From: Methanosarcinales archaeon ex4572_44
GTDB lineage: Archaea; Halobacteriota; Methanosarcinia; Methanosarcinales; EX4572-44
Assembly (NCBI GenBank): GCA_002254825.2
Contig: NJEL02000013.1
Location: 1 to 13,512 of the forward strand
DNA length: 13,512 bases
Direction of reading: 5' to 3'
The position numbers and the translations under genes are program-made. Position 1 is the stretch's first letter, and the number at the start of each line of letters is the position of its first letter. A model generated the notes under the pieces. That model worked only from the letters and a program-made list of their open reading frames with translations. It ran no database searches and had not been told where the DNA came from. This document shows positions 1 through 6,551 of the stretch, piece after piece.

Positions 1-2
1 AA

Positions 3-95
3 GAAACAGAACAGCCAGGTGTTCCAACCGTGACAGATAATCCAAACAACCTGCCAGAAAAACTTAGATCCATGGTCATGGAGATGGAAAAATGA
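3..95 (+). CDS. C-terminal end of an unidentified protein (cut by window edge)
   Basis: The reading frame starting at base 3 is open from the window edge to a TGA at 93-95; the other two + frames hit stops within the first 50 bases. It gives 30 residues that are hydrophilic, rich in proline and asparagine at first (PGVPTVTDNPNN) and then charged with several methionines (MVMEMEK). This looks like a flexible tail. There is no recognisable motif, so no function can be given. The gene is convergent with the CYTH-domain gene at 314-853. The call rests only on an open frame reaching the edge, so it is moderately sure. Confidence 0.5.
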   Translation, partial: ETEQPGVPTVTDNPNNLPEKLRSMVMEMEK

Positions 96-313
96 TAACA
101 TCTGGAACTAAATAACGATACAACATATTTTTCCATTTCCAAATTCAATTTGCATTTATAAAACCTCTTTGTCAATTATCAGTTTCCTAAATTTTAAAAC
201 TGCAGTTCTATTATATTAATCTTGCATAAGTTTCTTGGTTGATATAATTACCAACTTGGTAGGCATTGCATCTCATCGAGCCCTGATGTGGCCGACACAA
301 GTAAAAAAGTCAT
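96..313. other. AT-rich convergent intergenic region
   Basis: These 218 bases lie between two genes that converge. They are very AT-rich. A T-run at 128-132 could end the upstream + transcript. A short perfect palindrome (CAAATT-C-AATTTG) sits at 140-152 and a smaller one (ACCAA-C-TTGGT) at 250-260. No ORF in it has a convincing start or composition, and no RNA gene was recognised. Confidence 0.4.
303..308 (-). terminator. T-tract terminator after the CYTH gene
   Basis: Read on the minus strand, a run of six T lies five bases beyond the TGA of the CYTH gene. Archaeal RNA polymerase commonly ends transcription at such T-runs without a hairpin. The placement is good, but the run is short. Confidence 0.4.
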
Positions 314-853
314 TCACGATCGCCCACCCAACATCATCTCAAGGTACGATCTTCGAATCAGATCATCCTTTGAGAGGCCGAGTTGTTCCAGCAGCCCGAT
401 GGCTCGTCTGACACCATTTTCAACGCCGCTTTCATCACTGGAGGCGAGTTCAACCTCGACGAACGATCCAAGATTTCTAACCTCATCTACACAGATGGTG
501 AGTTCTTCGATGAGGTAGATATGCCGATGTTTCACAACTTCTCCAACTGGAAGAAAACCGAGAGACTTCAAGATGGCATCCATCTCTTCAAATGAGGAGA
601 TAGCACACTCTATCTCCAGACGCGACTTTGATATACTGTCGATCTTCTTCCCTTTGTATGTGAGCAGAACGAGGTTGTTCACTCGTCGAAGCCTCAGTGC
701 TTCATCGCTCACCCTGAAATCGCGTAGATCTGGATTATTATAATATACATCCACGTGCTCTTCGGCGTGGGAGAACTTCGCTCCAAATCTTCCCAGCAGA
801 TCCTTAAAACGCTTCACATTCTCTACACAAGCCTTGACCTCAACCTCGATCAT
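314..853 (-). CDS. cyaB: CYTH-domain protein (CyaB-like class IV adenylate cyclase / triphosphatase family)
   Basis: The 179-residue protein is a full-length CYTH domain, a beta-tunnel that binds triphosphates with divalent metal. The signature ExExK motif is at the N-terminus (MIEVEVK), followed by the charged strands expected inside the tunnel: ALRLRR, LTYKGKK, SRLEIE and the late VKHRHIY and GSFVEVE segments. Archaeal members of the CyaB branch are annotated as adenylate cyclase or thiamine/inorganic triphosphatase; the true substrate is not settled by sequence. The ATG at 853 is preferred over the TTG two codons upstream because it places the ExExK motif right at the N-terminus as in the family. 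It follows cofC by 108 bases and has its own TATA box, so it may be transcribed separately. Family certain, reaction uncertain. Confidence 0.85.
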   Translation of the reverse strand: MIEVEVKACVENVKRFKDLLGRFGAKFSHAEEHVDVYYNNPDLRDFRVSDEALRLRRVNNLVLLTYKGKKIDSISKSRLEIECAISSFEEMDAILKSLGFLPVGEVVKHRHIYLIEELTICVDEVRNLGSFVEVELASSDESGVENGVRRAIGLLEQLGLSKDDLIRRSYLEMMLGGRS

Positions 854-924
854 GGACAACTACACACTGCCTGAACACCCTTCAAGTTTTCAACGCCTTA
901 AAGTCTTAACTCTTCAACCAACGT

Positions 925-935
925 TATACTTAAAG
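925..935 (-). promoter_or_regulatory. TATA box for the CYTH gene
   Basis: On the minus strand this reads TTTAAGTATAA, a fair match to the archaeal TATA element. Initiation about 25 bases on would fall near 903-905, giving a leader of about 50 bases before the ATG at 853. It lies between the cofC stop and the CYTH gene. Confidence 0.4.
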
Positions 936-961
936 TTGCACTTGCACATCAAGTCATTTGG

Positions 962-1603
962 TCAGGGCGTTTCCCTCACAAGATCTATCATGTGATCTTT
1001 CCGTACTTTGAACCCCCATTTTTGTAAAAGCATGGTGGCTTCTCCTCTCCCGTGTATTAGGAGTTCAATCAAGTCGTCTGGTTCGTCCATATCGCAGCTG
1101 AGATAGAATGAATCGTATGTGTGGGTGGTCAGGTTCTTCTCTTTTGCCTTTGCTTGGTGGTCGAGAAAGCTTGTTCCATAATAGTCCACCTCAAACGTTG
1201 CCGGGTTTTTGATATAGAGCACATTCGTTCCTCCGTGCCTGCCCGGCGCAATCACGATCTCCTCTGGTCTTTCACTTATGTATCGCACGTGTTCTTCGCC
1301 CAGGAGCGGCACGTCTGACATCACTATAAGTATGCTTGGTGGTGGCGCGCGGTGTTTTGCGGTTTTTGAGAGGTACTCGTTCAGTGACTCGTTCAATTCG
1401 TAATCGGAGTAGATCTGGTTCACGTCAAGGTCAAAGGGTTCCATGCTTGTTGAGAGCAGATCAACCTCCACTCCACTTCGTCTCAACGTGCCAACGATGT
1501 CAGAGAGCATGGCACGGGTCAAGTCTTCCCGCTCACTTGCACTCAAGACCGATGAAAGCCGTGTCTTGCAGTTATTTATCTTGAGTGGTATAACCGCTCT
1601 CAT
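962..1603 (-). CDS. cofC: 2-phospho-L-lactate guanylyltransferase (coenzyme F420 biosynthesis)
   Basis: CofC transfers GMP (or a related nucleotide) to 2-phospho-lactate or phosphoenolpyruvate, making the activated side chain that CofD joins to the deazaflavin Fo. The 213-residue protein shows the family's nucleotidyltransferase pattern: MRAVIPLK at the N-terminus with a following basic segment (CKTRLS), the metal-binding SDVPLL near the middle, the PGRHGGTNVLYIKNP loop, then YYGTSFLDH and YDSFYLSCDMDEPDDL. Two ATGs lie back to back at 1606 and 1603. The second is chosen because a GGAG lies five bases before it, while the first is only two bases from it. The start overlaps the stop of the upstream methyltransferase (TGATG), so translation is probably coupled. 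CofC indicates that F420 is made in this organism. Length is normal and no key motif is missing. Confidence 0.93.
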   Translation of the reverse strand: MRAVIPLKINNCKTRLSSVLSASEREDLTRAMLSDIVGTLRRSGVEVDLLSTSMEPFDLDVNQIYSDYELNESLNEYLSKTAKHRAPPPSILIVMSDVPLLGEEHVRYISERPEEIVIAPGRHGGTNVLYIKNPATFEVDYYGTSFLDHQAKAKEKNLTTHTYDSFYLSCDMDEPDDLIELLIHGRGEATMLLQKWGFKVRKDHMIDLVRETP

Positions 1604-2643
1604 CATATCTCCTTTCTAGTCTTTTGGCAGAGCAATGCAGTATTATTACACCTAAATAAATGTATTGTTTTCTCACCCGTGAGATTTGCTTCAAGCCTGG
1701 TGCGCACACTCCAGTATTCTTCTGGATCGATGCGAAACCTGAGCACAACTCCCCTGGCACTGCATTCCCTGAGTGCTCGTCGTATACTATTAAATTCAAA
1801 GTCTGTCGTTGAGATCACCCGATAGCAAGCTTTCAAAAACGGGGTCTGTGATTGCGTCTCTGAGGTTATCAGTCTGCGCCCGTTGGGTTCGCACTGGTAG
1901 AGTGCTGCGTCTTCTGGCAGATATTTGAACAGTTCTGGCAGCAGTTCTGCGCGCACCACGGATGGTTCAGGCTCGAAGATGAAACCTCGCCGCGGCACTC
2001 CAACATTTTCTGGAATCCCTGGCGTCTCTACACTGCCTGATTCAAGTCGTGCGCCCATTGGCAGCACGATTGCGGAGCGCTCACAGAGTTTAAGCCGCCC
2101 AAGGTAGACTGTGAACCGATTAATCTCGCCCTCAAGCGAGAGGTATTCACGCTCGCAATCGAAGAATACTTTCTCAGGGTCGATCATGGGTGGAAGGTGG
2201 AATGCCATCCTGTCTGTGATATGCTGGTACTTTTCGATCACTTCGAGGGTAGGGGGCTTAAGGTCTTCAAGCCGTCGCTCCCCCACGTCAAAACGTCGGG
2301 CAGGATCAGAGAAGATCACGTCAACATCTGATAACCGTTCGATCACCTCGGAGGAGAGCGCATCACCATGGATAAACTCGATGTTCGAGATGCCATAGAT
2401 ACGCGCATTATACTTGGCATAAGCGAGCCTCTTCGAGTCGATATCGACTGCATACACCTTTTCAGAGTGTTTTGCAAAGAATATTGCCTGAATACCTATT
2501 CCACAGCCAAGATCTGCAATCACATCTGTTTTAAGTCGGTTTGCCACGTATTCTGCAACGATTTCTGGCGTTGCGAGCCTGATGCTCGTGGGATCGGAGC
2601 GAACAGGTTTTGTGAACTTCACGGTATACTTGTCGCGGGTCAT
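1603..2643 (-). CDS. Class I SAM-dependent methyltransferase with C-terminal THUMP-like domain
   Basis: The 346-residue protein has a Rossmann-type methyltransferase core. Motif I is ADLGCGIGIQA (about residues 43-53), motif II has the acidic VYAVDID that holds the SAM ribose, motif III is the HGDA segment, and the motif IV position carries SDPARR (about 111-116). The remaining half, with GFIFEPEPSVVRA, YLPEDAALYQCEPNGRRL and a basic C-terminus, resembles the THUMP-like domain found after this type of core in bacterial and archaeal proteins. That pairing suggests an RNA substrate, but SDPARR is not the usual NPPY of adenine-N6 enzymes and the target base is unknown. It lies 34 bases after the kae1 remnant and overlaps cofC, so the three are likely one transcript. 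The ATG at 2643 has only a weak ribosome binding site. Confidence 0.75.
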   Translation of the reverse strand: MTRDKYTVKFTKPVRSDPTSIRLATPEIVAEYVANRLKTDVIADLGCGIGIQAIFFAKHSEKVYAVDIDSKRLAYAKYNARIYGISNIEFIHGDALSSEVIERLSDVDVIFSDPARRFDVGERRLEDLKPPTLEVIEKYQHITDRMAFHLPPMIDPEKVFFDCEREYLSLEGEINRFTVYLGRLKLCERSAIVLPMGARLESGSVETPGIPENVGVPRRGFIFEPEPSVVRAELLPELFKYLPEDAALYQCEPNGRRLITSETQSQTPFLKACYRVISTTDFEFNSIRRALRECSARGVVLRFRIDPEEYWSVRTRLEANLTGEKTIHLFRCNNTALLCQKTRKEI

Positions 2644-2677
2644 CTGATCAAAAGCCCCATACTTCTTTCATTGATGG

Positions 2678-3333
2678 TCACTTCCATGTGACTTGCACGT
2701 CATCTGGCCTGAAGCCTGGTTTTACGGCTGACTCTTCGATCGCTGTGACGTCGCCAGCTTTGAGTTGAAGGTTTCCGAGATGTGCTATCATTGCAGCATT
2801 ATCTCCGAGAAAACGGTTTTCGGGCACGTAAAAATCGATTCCTCGTCCATCGCACATGATTTCAAGCATTTTCTGGAGACGTCTGTTAGCACCGACACCT
2901 CCTCCGAGCAGGACTTCATCCTTGCCTGTATGGGCGACTGCACGCTCTGTAACCTCAACAAGCATTGCAAAGGCGGTCTCTTGAAACGAATGGCACAGAT
3001 CCGAGAGATTTGCACCTTTTTCGTGTGCCTCTGTTGCGGCGGTGGTGAGCCCTGTGAATGAAAAATCCATACCCTTAACAGTGTATGGCAACTCAATGTA
3101 TCCTTCCGCGCCACTCGCAAGCTCTTCTATCCGTGGTCCTCCAGGGTGTGCGAGTCCTATGCTTCGCGCAAACTTGTCAAAAGCATTCCCAACCCCAATA
3201 TCCAGTGTCTCGCCGAGAATACGATATTTTCCGGCAGATAAGCGTCCATCTTCTCCACAAGCACACAATCGTCGTCCACCACAGCGGCACCAAGGTTCCA
3301 CGCAGTTCCTTCAATCCCAAGCACGAACGCCAT
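2678..3333 (-). pseudogene. kae1: Broken kae1 (KEOPS tRNA threonylcarbamoyltransferase) with large internal deletion and frameshift
   Basis: Kae1/TsaD is the catalytic subunit of KEOPS, which puts threonylcarbamoyl on A37 of ANN-reading tRNAs. The ATG at 3333 starts an authentic N-terminus (MAFVLGIEGTAWNLGAA ... DAYLP, 34 residues). At about 3232, inside CTGCCGGAAAA, homology jumps to another frame and to a later part of the protein, GKYRILGETLDIGVGN, and then runs normally through HPGGPRIEELA, PYTVKGMDFSFTG, GGGVGANRR, GDNAAMIA and FRPDDVQVTWK to a TGA at 2678. Together 218 residues remain, against about 324 for the family from memory. The lost part would hold the PRE segment, the SQGPG loop, the NHxxAH metal site and the SGGNT loop, so the product could not work. 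A GGGA lies six bases before the ATG. Either the gene is truly decayed, with a copy elsewhere, or the assembly dropped about 318 bases. No Bud32 kinase domain follows. Confidence 0.85.
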
Positions 3334-3642
3334 AGTAGTCCCTGTAACCCTGTTATCGTAGAATAAGATTTAGGTTTATGTTGGGTCGTGCGCTGGTGAG
3401 GATCAACTATTTTTTCATTGTGTATAAAGTATGCATTAATAAACACCTCATCAATAATAATATCCTCAAACACATCAGCAAAACCACTGAACATCCACAT
3501 AACACGATCAGAAAATAAGGTATGTCAAAGTGTGCACAATCAGACCACAAACAACTTCTCTCTCGTGTGTTAGATAATTCGATATTCGATAACAGTCAAT
3601 AAGTGATTTATCAAAATCATCTATAACGGTATTACAATGGTA
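3334..3642. other. Intergenic region upstream of kae1
   Basis: This stretch separates the end of the K+ channel gene from the start of kae1, both on the minus strand. It is AT-rich. It contains one good minus-strand TATA candidate (3423-3430), two copies of GGTATTACA at 3628-3636 and 3639-3647 (the second running into the channel's stop codon), and a short ATTCGATATTCGAT direct repeat near 3577-3592. A minus frame is open from 3500 into kae1, but it has no recognisable content and ends in a different frame from Kae1. No RNA gene seen. Confidence 0.4.
3423..3430 (-). promoter_or_regulatory. TATA box for kae1 (and probably the methyltransferase-cofC run)
   Basis: The minus strand reads ACTTTATACA here, a good TATA element. 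Initiation would be expected near 3400, giving a leader of about 65 bases before the ATG at 3333. A weaker alternative (CATAAA at about 3375-3380) lies closer to the gene. No other promoter is obvious before cofC. Confidence 0.35.
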
Positions 3643-4476
3643 TTACAGCTTTGAACCACAATATTTACAGAAATTTGCATCACTATCATGACCTGCAGCG
3701 CTGCATTGGGGGCATTCTCTTATATCGTCTTTTTTCTCGGCTTTTGAAATCTCAACTGTCACTATCCCTGTTGGTACTGCTATTATCCCATATCCAATTA
3801 TCATTATCACTGAGGCTACTGTTCGACCAATATTTGTTGTTGGGACGATATCACCGTAGCCTACAGTTGTTAAGGTTATGATGGCCCAATAGATACTTTG
3901 GGGTATGCTTGTGAATCCATGAGTCCCTGCCTCAACAACGTACATCATGGATCCCAATATTATTACCAAATTCAGAACTGCGAATAGAAATACAATGATC
4001 TTCCTGCTGCTTGCTTTAAGTGCCCTGATCAATAGATCTGCTTCATTAAGGTATTTAACCAACTTCAATATCCTGAAAATTCGAAGGAGACGAAGAGATC
4101 GGATTACAATTAAAAACTGACTACCTGGCAATAATAAACTGATATATGTGGGGAGGATTGCCAGAAGATCTATCACTCCAAAGAAACTGGTGGCATATTG
4201 AGTAACACGCCCAACACTGATCAAACGTAAAAAATATTCTATTGTGAAGAGGATGGTAAAGAACCATTCCAACGAATGAAGCAGTTCTCCATGAGACTTA
4301 TTTATCGAACTTACACTGTCAAGCATTACTACAAAGACACTCGAAAAAATGGTGAGGATTAATAGTATATCAAAATATTTTCCTGCTGGAGTTTCAGTTT
4401 CAAAAATTATTTTACCCATGGTATATCGCAAGTTTTTGTTGGACTCTGGAACTTCTCGGTCCAATGAATCGACCAT
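3643..4476 (-). CDS. Voltage-gated potassium channel (KvAP-type, six TM helices) with C-terminal zinc ribbon
   Basis: The 277-residue protein is a complete Kv-type subunit that would assemble as a tetramer in the cytoplasmic membrane and pass K+ in response to voltage. Approximate helices: S1 36-53, S2 70-86, S3 97-116, S4 121-143, S5 160-182, S6 217-243. S4 carries a basic residue at every third position (R126, R129, R132, R135, K138, K141), the classic voltage sensor. The pore helix (about 193-203) leads into the selectivity filter TVGYGD at 204-209. After S6 comes a short linker and a zinc-ribbon with two CxxC pairs (C255/C258 and C270/C273), ending in KYCGSKL. Such a ribbon is an uncommon cytoplasmic tail for a Kv channel and may be a redox, metal or partner-binding module. 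A TATA box 23-30 bases upstream of the ATG suggests a leaderless mRNA. It is divergent from the secreted coiled-coil gene. Confidence 0.93.
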   Translation of the reverse strand: MVDSLDREVPESNKNLRYTMGKIIFETETPAGKYFDILLILTIFSSVFVVMLDSVSSINKSHGELLHSLEWFFTILFTIEYFLRLISVGRVTQYATSFFGVIDLLAILPTYISLLLPGSQFLIVIRSLRLLRIFRILKLVKYLNEADLLIRALKASSRKIIVFLFAVLNLVIILGSMMYVVEAGTHGFTSIPQSIYWAIITLTTVGYGDIVPTTNIGRTVASVIMIIGYGIIAVPTGIVTVEISKAEKKDDIRECPQCSAAGHDSDANFCKYCGSKL

Positions 4477-4498
4477 GCTGAAGTCTATTGTCTATTAG

Positions 4499-4506
4499 TA
4501 TTTAAA
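4499..4506 (-). promoter_or_regulatory. TATA box for the K+ channel gene
   Basis: The minus strand reads TTTAAATA, preceded by GTAC. Initiation 25-26 bases on falls at about 4477, at the ATG (4476), so the transcript would be leaderless. This fits the lack of any ribosome binding site there. Confidence 0.5.
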
Positions 4507-4569
4507 GTACTATTAATTTGATTACTACACCTCTTATCTTTTTGCTTTTTGTAGCCAGCGTATTAACTT

Positions 4570-4598
4570 TCATCCCAACCGTGACAAGATTGGGGTGA
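4570..4598. other. Hairpin-forming inverted repeat in a divergent intergenic region
   Basis: TCATCCCAA (4570-4578) pairs with TTGGGGTGA (4590-4598) over nine positions, one a G-T wobble, around an 11-base loop. A T-run (ATTTTT) follows about 15 bases later on the + strand. It resembles a terminator or small structured RNA, yet no gene pointing toward it ends here. It could be an operator or part of a small RNA; no function is assigned. Confidence 0.4.
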
Positions 4599-4693
4599 TC
4601 GGATAAAATAATTTTTAAGTTCGATGTGCAACGTTTGGTCAAGTGATATTTCAGATCATGAAGTGTTATAAAGTTTTATTAAGGCTTAAAAAG

Positions 4694-4708
4694 TTTTATA
4701 TATTTAAA
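4694..4708 (+). promoter_or_regulatory. TATA box for the secreted coiled-coil gene
   Basis: TTTTATATATTTAAA is a near-ideal archaeal TATA element preceded by an A-rich BRE-like stretch (TTAAAAAG). Initiation would be near 4725, giving a leader of about 75-80 bases before the ATG at 4803. Confidence 0.6.
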
Positions 4709-4791
4709 TGATGAAAGTATGCTTACATTTATAATCAGTTGTTGTGTCGATTGCACAGCACATGGGTGTTATGCACGTAAACAACCAACGA

Positions 4792-4797
4792 AGGTGA
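4792..4797 (+). promoter_or_regulatory. Ribosome binding site that decides the start at 4803
   Basis: AGGTGA lies five bases before the ATG at 4803. It complements the archaeal 16S 3' end and places the start immediately before a proper signal peptide, against the upstream ATG at 4719, which has no such site. Confidence 0.65.
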
Positions 4798-4802
4798 GAA
4801 AT

Positions 4803-6179
4803 ATGAAAGAAGGTGAAGAGAAAGTACAGAAAATGGTGCCGCTATTGGTTGCAGCCATCCTGTTCACAAGCCTCTTTGCAGGCATGGCAACAGCAGAACC
4901 ACAAAAACCGATAAAAAAGATACAAAAAGAATATCAGTTAGCTGCGGAAAAATACCAAGAAGCAAAACAGATCTATCAAAATGCAAGAATATGCCAGAAT
5001 GAAGCAGTCCAGAACTACCGCGAGATCAGAGCAACAGAAAAAGATGCACAGGTGCTGCTTGATGCAGCGAATAGATATGTGCAGAACACCATCGATTCGA
5101 TGATTGCACACCTCGAAGTGCTGAAAGAGAATTCAGAGCAGGACGGATATGCACCCGATCAAACAGTTGAGCGAATAGAAACACATATCGCTCGCCTCGA
5201 AGAGATAAAAGAGGATGCTAACGGTGCAGATACAATGAAAGGGCTTCAAAACACTGTCAAAAATCTCCGCCATGAATGGCGTACGATGAAGAACGAAGCC
5301 AAGTATTTCACCTCGCATAGAGCAATCAGGCACATCGAAATCTTCCTCGCAAAAACAGACAACATATCAGAAAGGATCGAAACAGCAATCGGAGAACTTG
5401 AAGACGCTGGAGTAGACACCACAGGTCTCAGAGAAAAACTTGACAGATTTAACGACGAGATAGCCGCTGCAGAGGAAGCCTACGATAAGGCAAAGGAGAT
5501 CTATGAAACGAGAAGTGGTTTTGATTCGAGTGGACAGATAACAGACGCTGCGACATCAGAGACTTCGCTCCAAGAGATGAACAGCCACCTGCGCGAAGCA
5601 AACCTACACGTGCGAGAGGCAAGTCGCATACTGAAAGAGATATCCAACGAGATCAGAGGATACCGTGACGTGATATTCTTAAACGGAACAGGCACACTTC
5701 ACGCCGAGGGTGACGGCCGTGCAGGAATCTTCGGAGACGTCGAAATCGAAGTTAGTGCAGAGAACGCCACAATCTTCGTCTCTTCAAATGCAGACGTTAC
5801 AACCGACGGAGAAGGCACAGAGGTAGAACTAGAACTTGCAAGACACAACTTCTTTGAAGCATGGCCAACACAGAACTCATACCAATTCTTTGACGCCTTG
5901 CCATCAAAATGGATAAAATATGAAGGATCAGGCCTCGCCACGGTGGAGGGAGAAGAGATCTGCTTCTTGGTGAGCGGTAACGGCATCGTACTCGATGCAA
6001 CAGGCACTGGAAAAGCGCTTCTTCGCGGACACGGCACCTACTACACAGACAAGGATGATGGCACAACACACCCATGGACAACACCAGTCGGGGGGATAAG
6101 AACAACATCCGATGTGACAGTGACCGCCACTGAAACACCCAGCGAAGAAGAAGCTACTGAAGAAGAAAACGGAGAATAA
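4803..6179 (+). CDS. Secreted coiled-coil protein with C-terminal glycine-patterned beta domain
   Basis: Not a named family. The 458-residue protein starts with a signal peptide (hydrophobic core about 11-26, ending AGMATA, cleavage likely before E32). Residues about 35-290 are almost wholly helical, with long amphipathic charged stretches consistent with coiled coil, including ELEDAGVDTTGLREKLDRF around 198-216, a pattern common in archaeal surface proteins. From about 294 it becomes beta-rich, with strands spaced by glycines: GTGTLHAEGDGRAGIFG, then GSGLATVEGEE, SGNGIVLDATGTG and LLRGHGTYY. The end (about 441-458) is an acidic Thr/Glu tail without a transmembrane helix. NGT and NAT sequons could be glycosylated. 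It probably lies outside the cell or on the surface. The lipoprotein gene begins 16 bases after its stop. Coding-strand codons are A/C-rich, unlike L15e. Function unknown. Confidence 0.8.
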   Translation: MKEGEEKVQKMVPLLVAAILFTSLFAGMATAEPQKPIKKIQKEYQLAAEKYQEAKQIYQNARICQNEAVQNYREIRATEKDAQVLLDAANRYVQNTIDSMIAHLEVLKENSEQDGYAPDQTVERIETHIARLEEIKEDANGADTMKGLQNTVKNLRHEWRTMKNEAKYFTSHRAIRHIEIFLAKTDNISERIETAIGELEDAGVDTTGLREKLDRFNDEIAAAEEAYDKAKEIYETRSGFDSSGQITDAATSETSLQEMNSHLREANLHVREASRILKEISNEIRGYRDVIFLNGTGTLHAEGDGRAGIFGDVEIEVSAENATIFVSSNADVTTDGEGTEVELELARHNFFEAWPTQNSYQFFDALPSKWIKYEGSGLATVEGEEICFLVSGNGIVLDATGTGKALLRGHGTYYTDKDDGTTHPWTTPVGGIRTTSDVTVTATETPSEEEATEEENGE

Positions 6180-6195
6180 ACAGGAGATGAATAGA

Positions 6196-6459
6196 ATGAA
6201 CAAGACATTATTAGCCCTACCAGTATTGATACTCGCACTATCCGCAGTATCAGGATGCACCGCACCACCAACAGAAGATACACCAAGCCATACAACCACA
6301 ACAACTACCACTGACGAAGCAAGCGAAACGGAAACAACAGGTGAAACAAGCCTCTTTAACGAGAGCCAACTCGAAGAACTCGAAGCAGAGCTTGCCGCAC
6401 TCGAAGCAGAACTTGACAACCTGCAAGAAACAGACGAATTGAACATAACTGATGTGTAA
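6196..6459 (+). CDS. Small lipoprotein with Thr-rich linker and coiled-coil tail
   Basis: The 87-residue product has a typical lipoprotein signal: hydrophobic LLALPVLILALSAVSGC with a VSGC lipobox, the cysteine (about residue 18) being the predicted lipid anchor on the outer face of the membrane. A run of Thr/Ser/Glu (seven consecutive threonines) makes a flexible linker that could be glycosylated. The last 30 residues contain LEELEAELAALEAELDNL, clear heptads of a short coiled coil. The ATG at 6196 is chosen over 6187 because GGAG (6183-6186) directly abuts the first ATG but is nine bases from the second. Gene order and the shared coiled-coil character suggest that it anchors or partners the preceding secreted protein; this is inference. 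No enzyme motif. Confidence 0.75.
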   Translation: MNKTLLALPVLILALSAVSGCTAPPTEDTPSHTTTTTTTDEASETETTGETSLFNESQLEELEAELAALEAELDNLQETDELNITDV

Positions 6460-6481
6460 GTACTGTCGAAAACTATGGATT

Positions 6482-6537
6482 CACCCACACCAACCCATCC
6501 ACCTTTCCTACACCTCTCCTACTGGTATGTGTGGGTG
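6482..6537 (+). terminator. Inverted repeat between convergent genes, possible terminator
   Basis: CACCCACAC (6482-6490) is exactly complementary to GTGTGGGTG (6529-6537), with a 38-base pyrimidine-rich loop, and is followed by a T-rich stretch (ATTATTTTATT). It sits between the ends of the lipoprotein gene (+) and the HEAT-repeat gene (-). The long loop makes a classic terminator less certain. Confidence 0.4.
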
Positions 6538-6551
6538 CTTCCATTATTTTA

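Larger units (their letters stand above)
4477..4802. other. Divergent intergenic region between the K+ channel and the secreted coiled-coil gene
   Basis: The 326 bases hold a leftward TATA box near the channel (4499-4506), a hairpin with a nine-pair stem (4570-4598), T-runs at about 4539-4553, and a strong rightward TATA box (4694-4708). An in-frame ATG at 4719 would add 28 residues to the + strand gene, but these are cysteine-rich and unlike a signal peptide, so they are treated as untranslated leader. Confidence 0.5.

Noticed and set aside
3177..3500. Minus-strand ORF reaching from the intergenic region into kae1
   Set aside because: It runs in neither of the two frames that give Kae1 sequence, and its N-terminal part has no recognisable similarity.
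4575..4586. Exact repeat of CCAACCGTGACA, also at 24-35
   Set aside because: Several 12-base matches are expected by chance in a window this size, and the two contexts are unrelated.
4719..4802. Upstream ATG for the secreted coiled-coil gene
   Set aside because: The extra 28 residues are cysteine-rich and would bury the signal peptide; the ATG at 4803 has AGGTGA at the right distance.
5928..6488. Minus-strand ORF of 186 residues, rich in Ser, Val and Cys
   Set aside because: It lies opposite two supported + strand genes; its serine and valine runs are the complement of their Thr/Glu/Ala codons.
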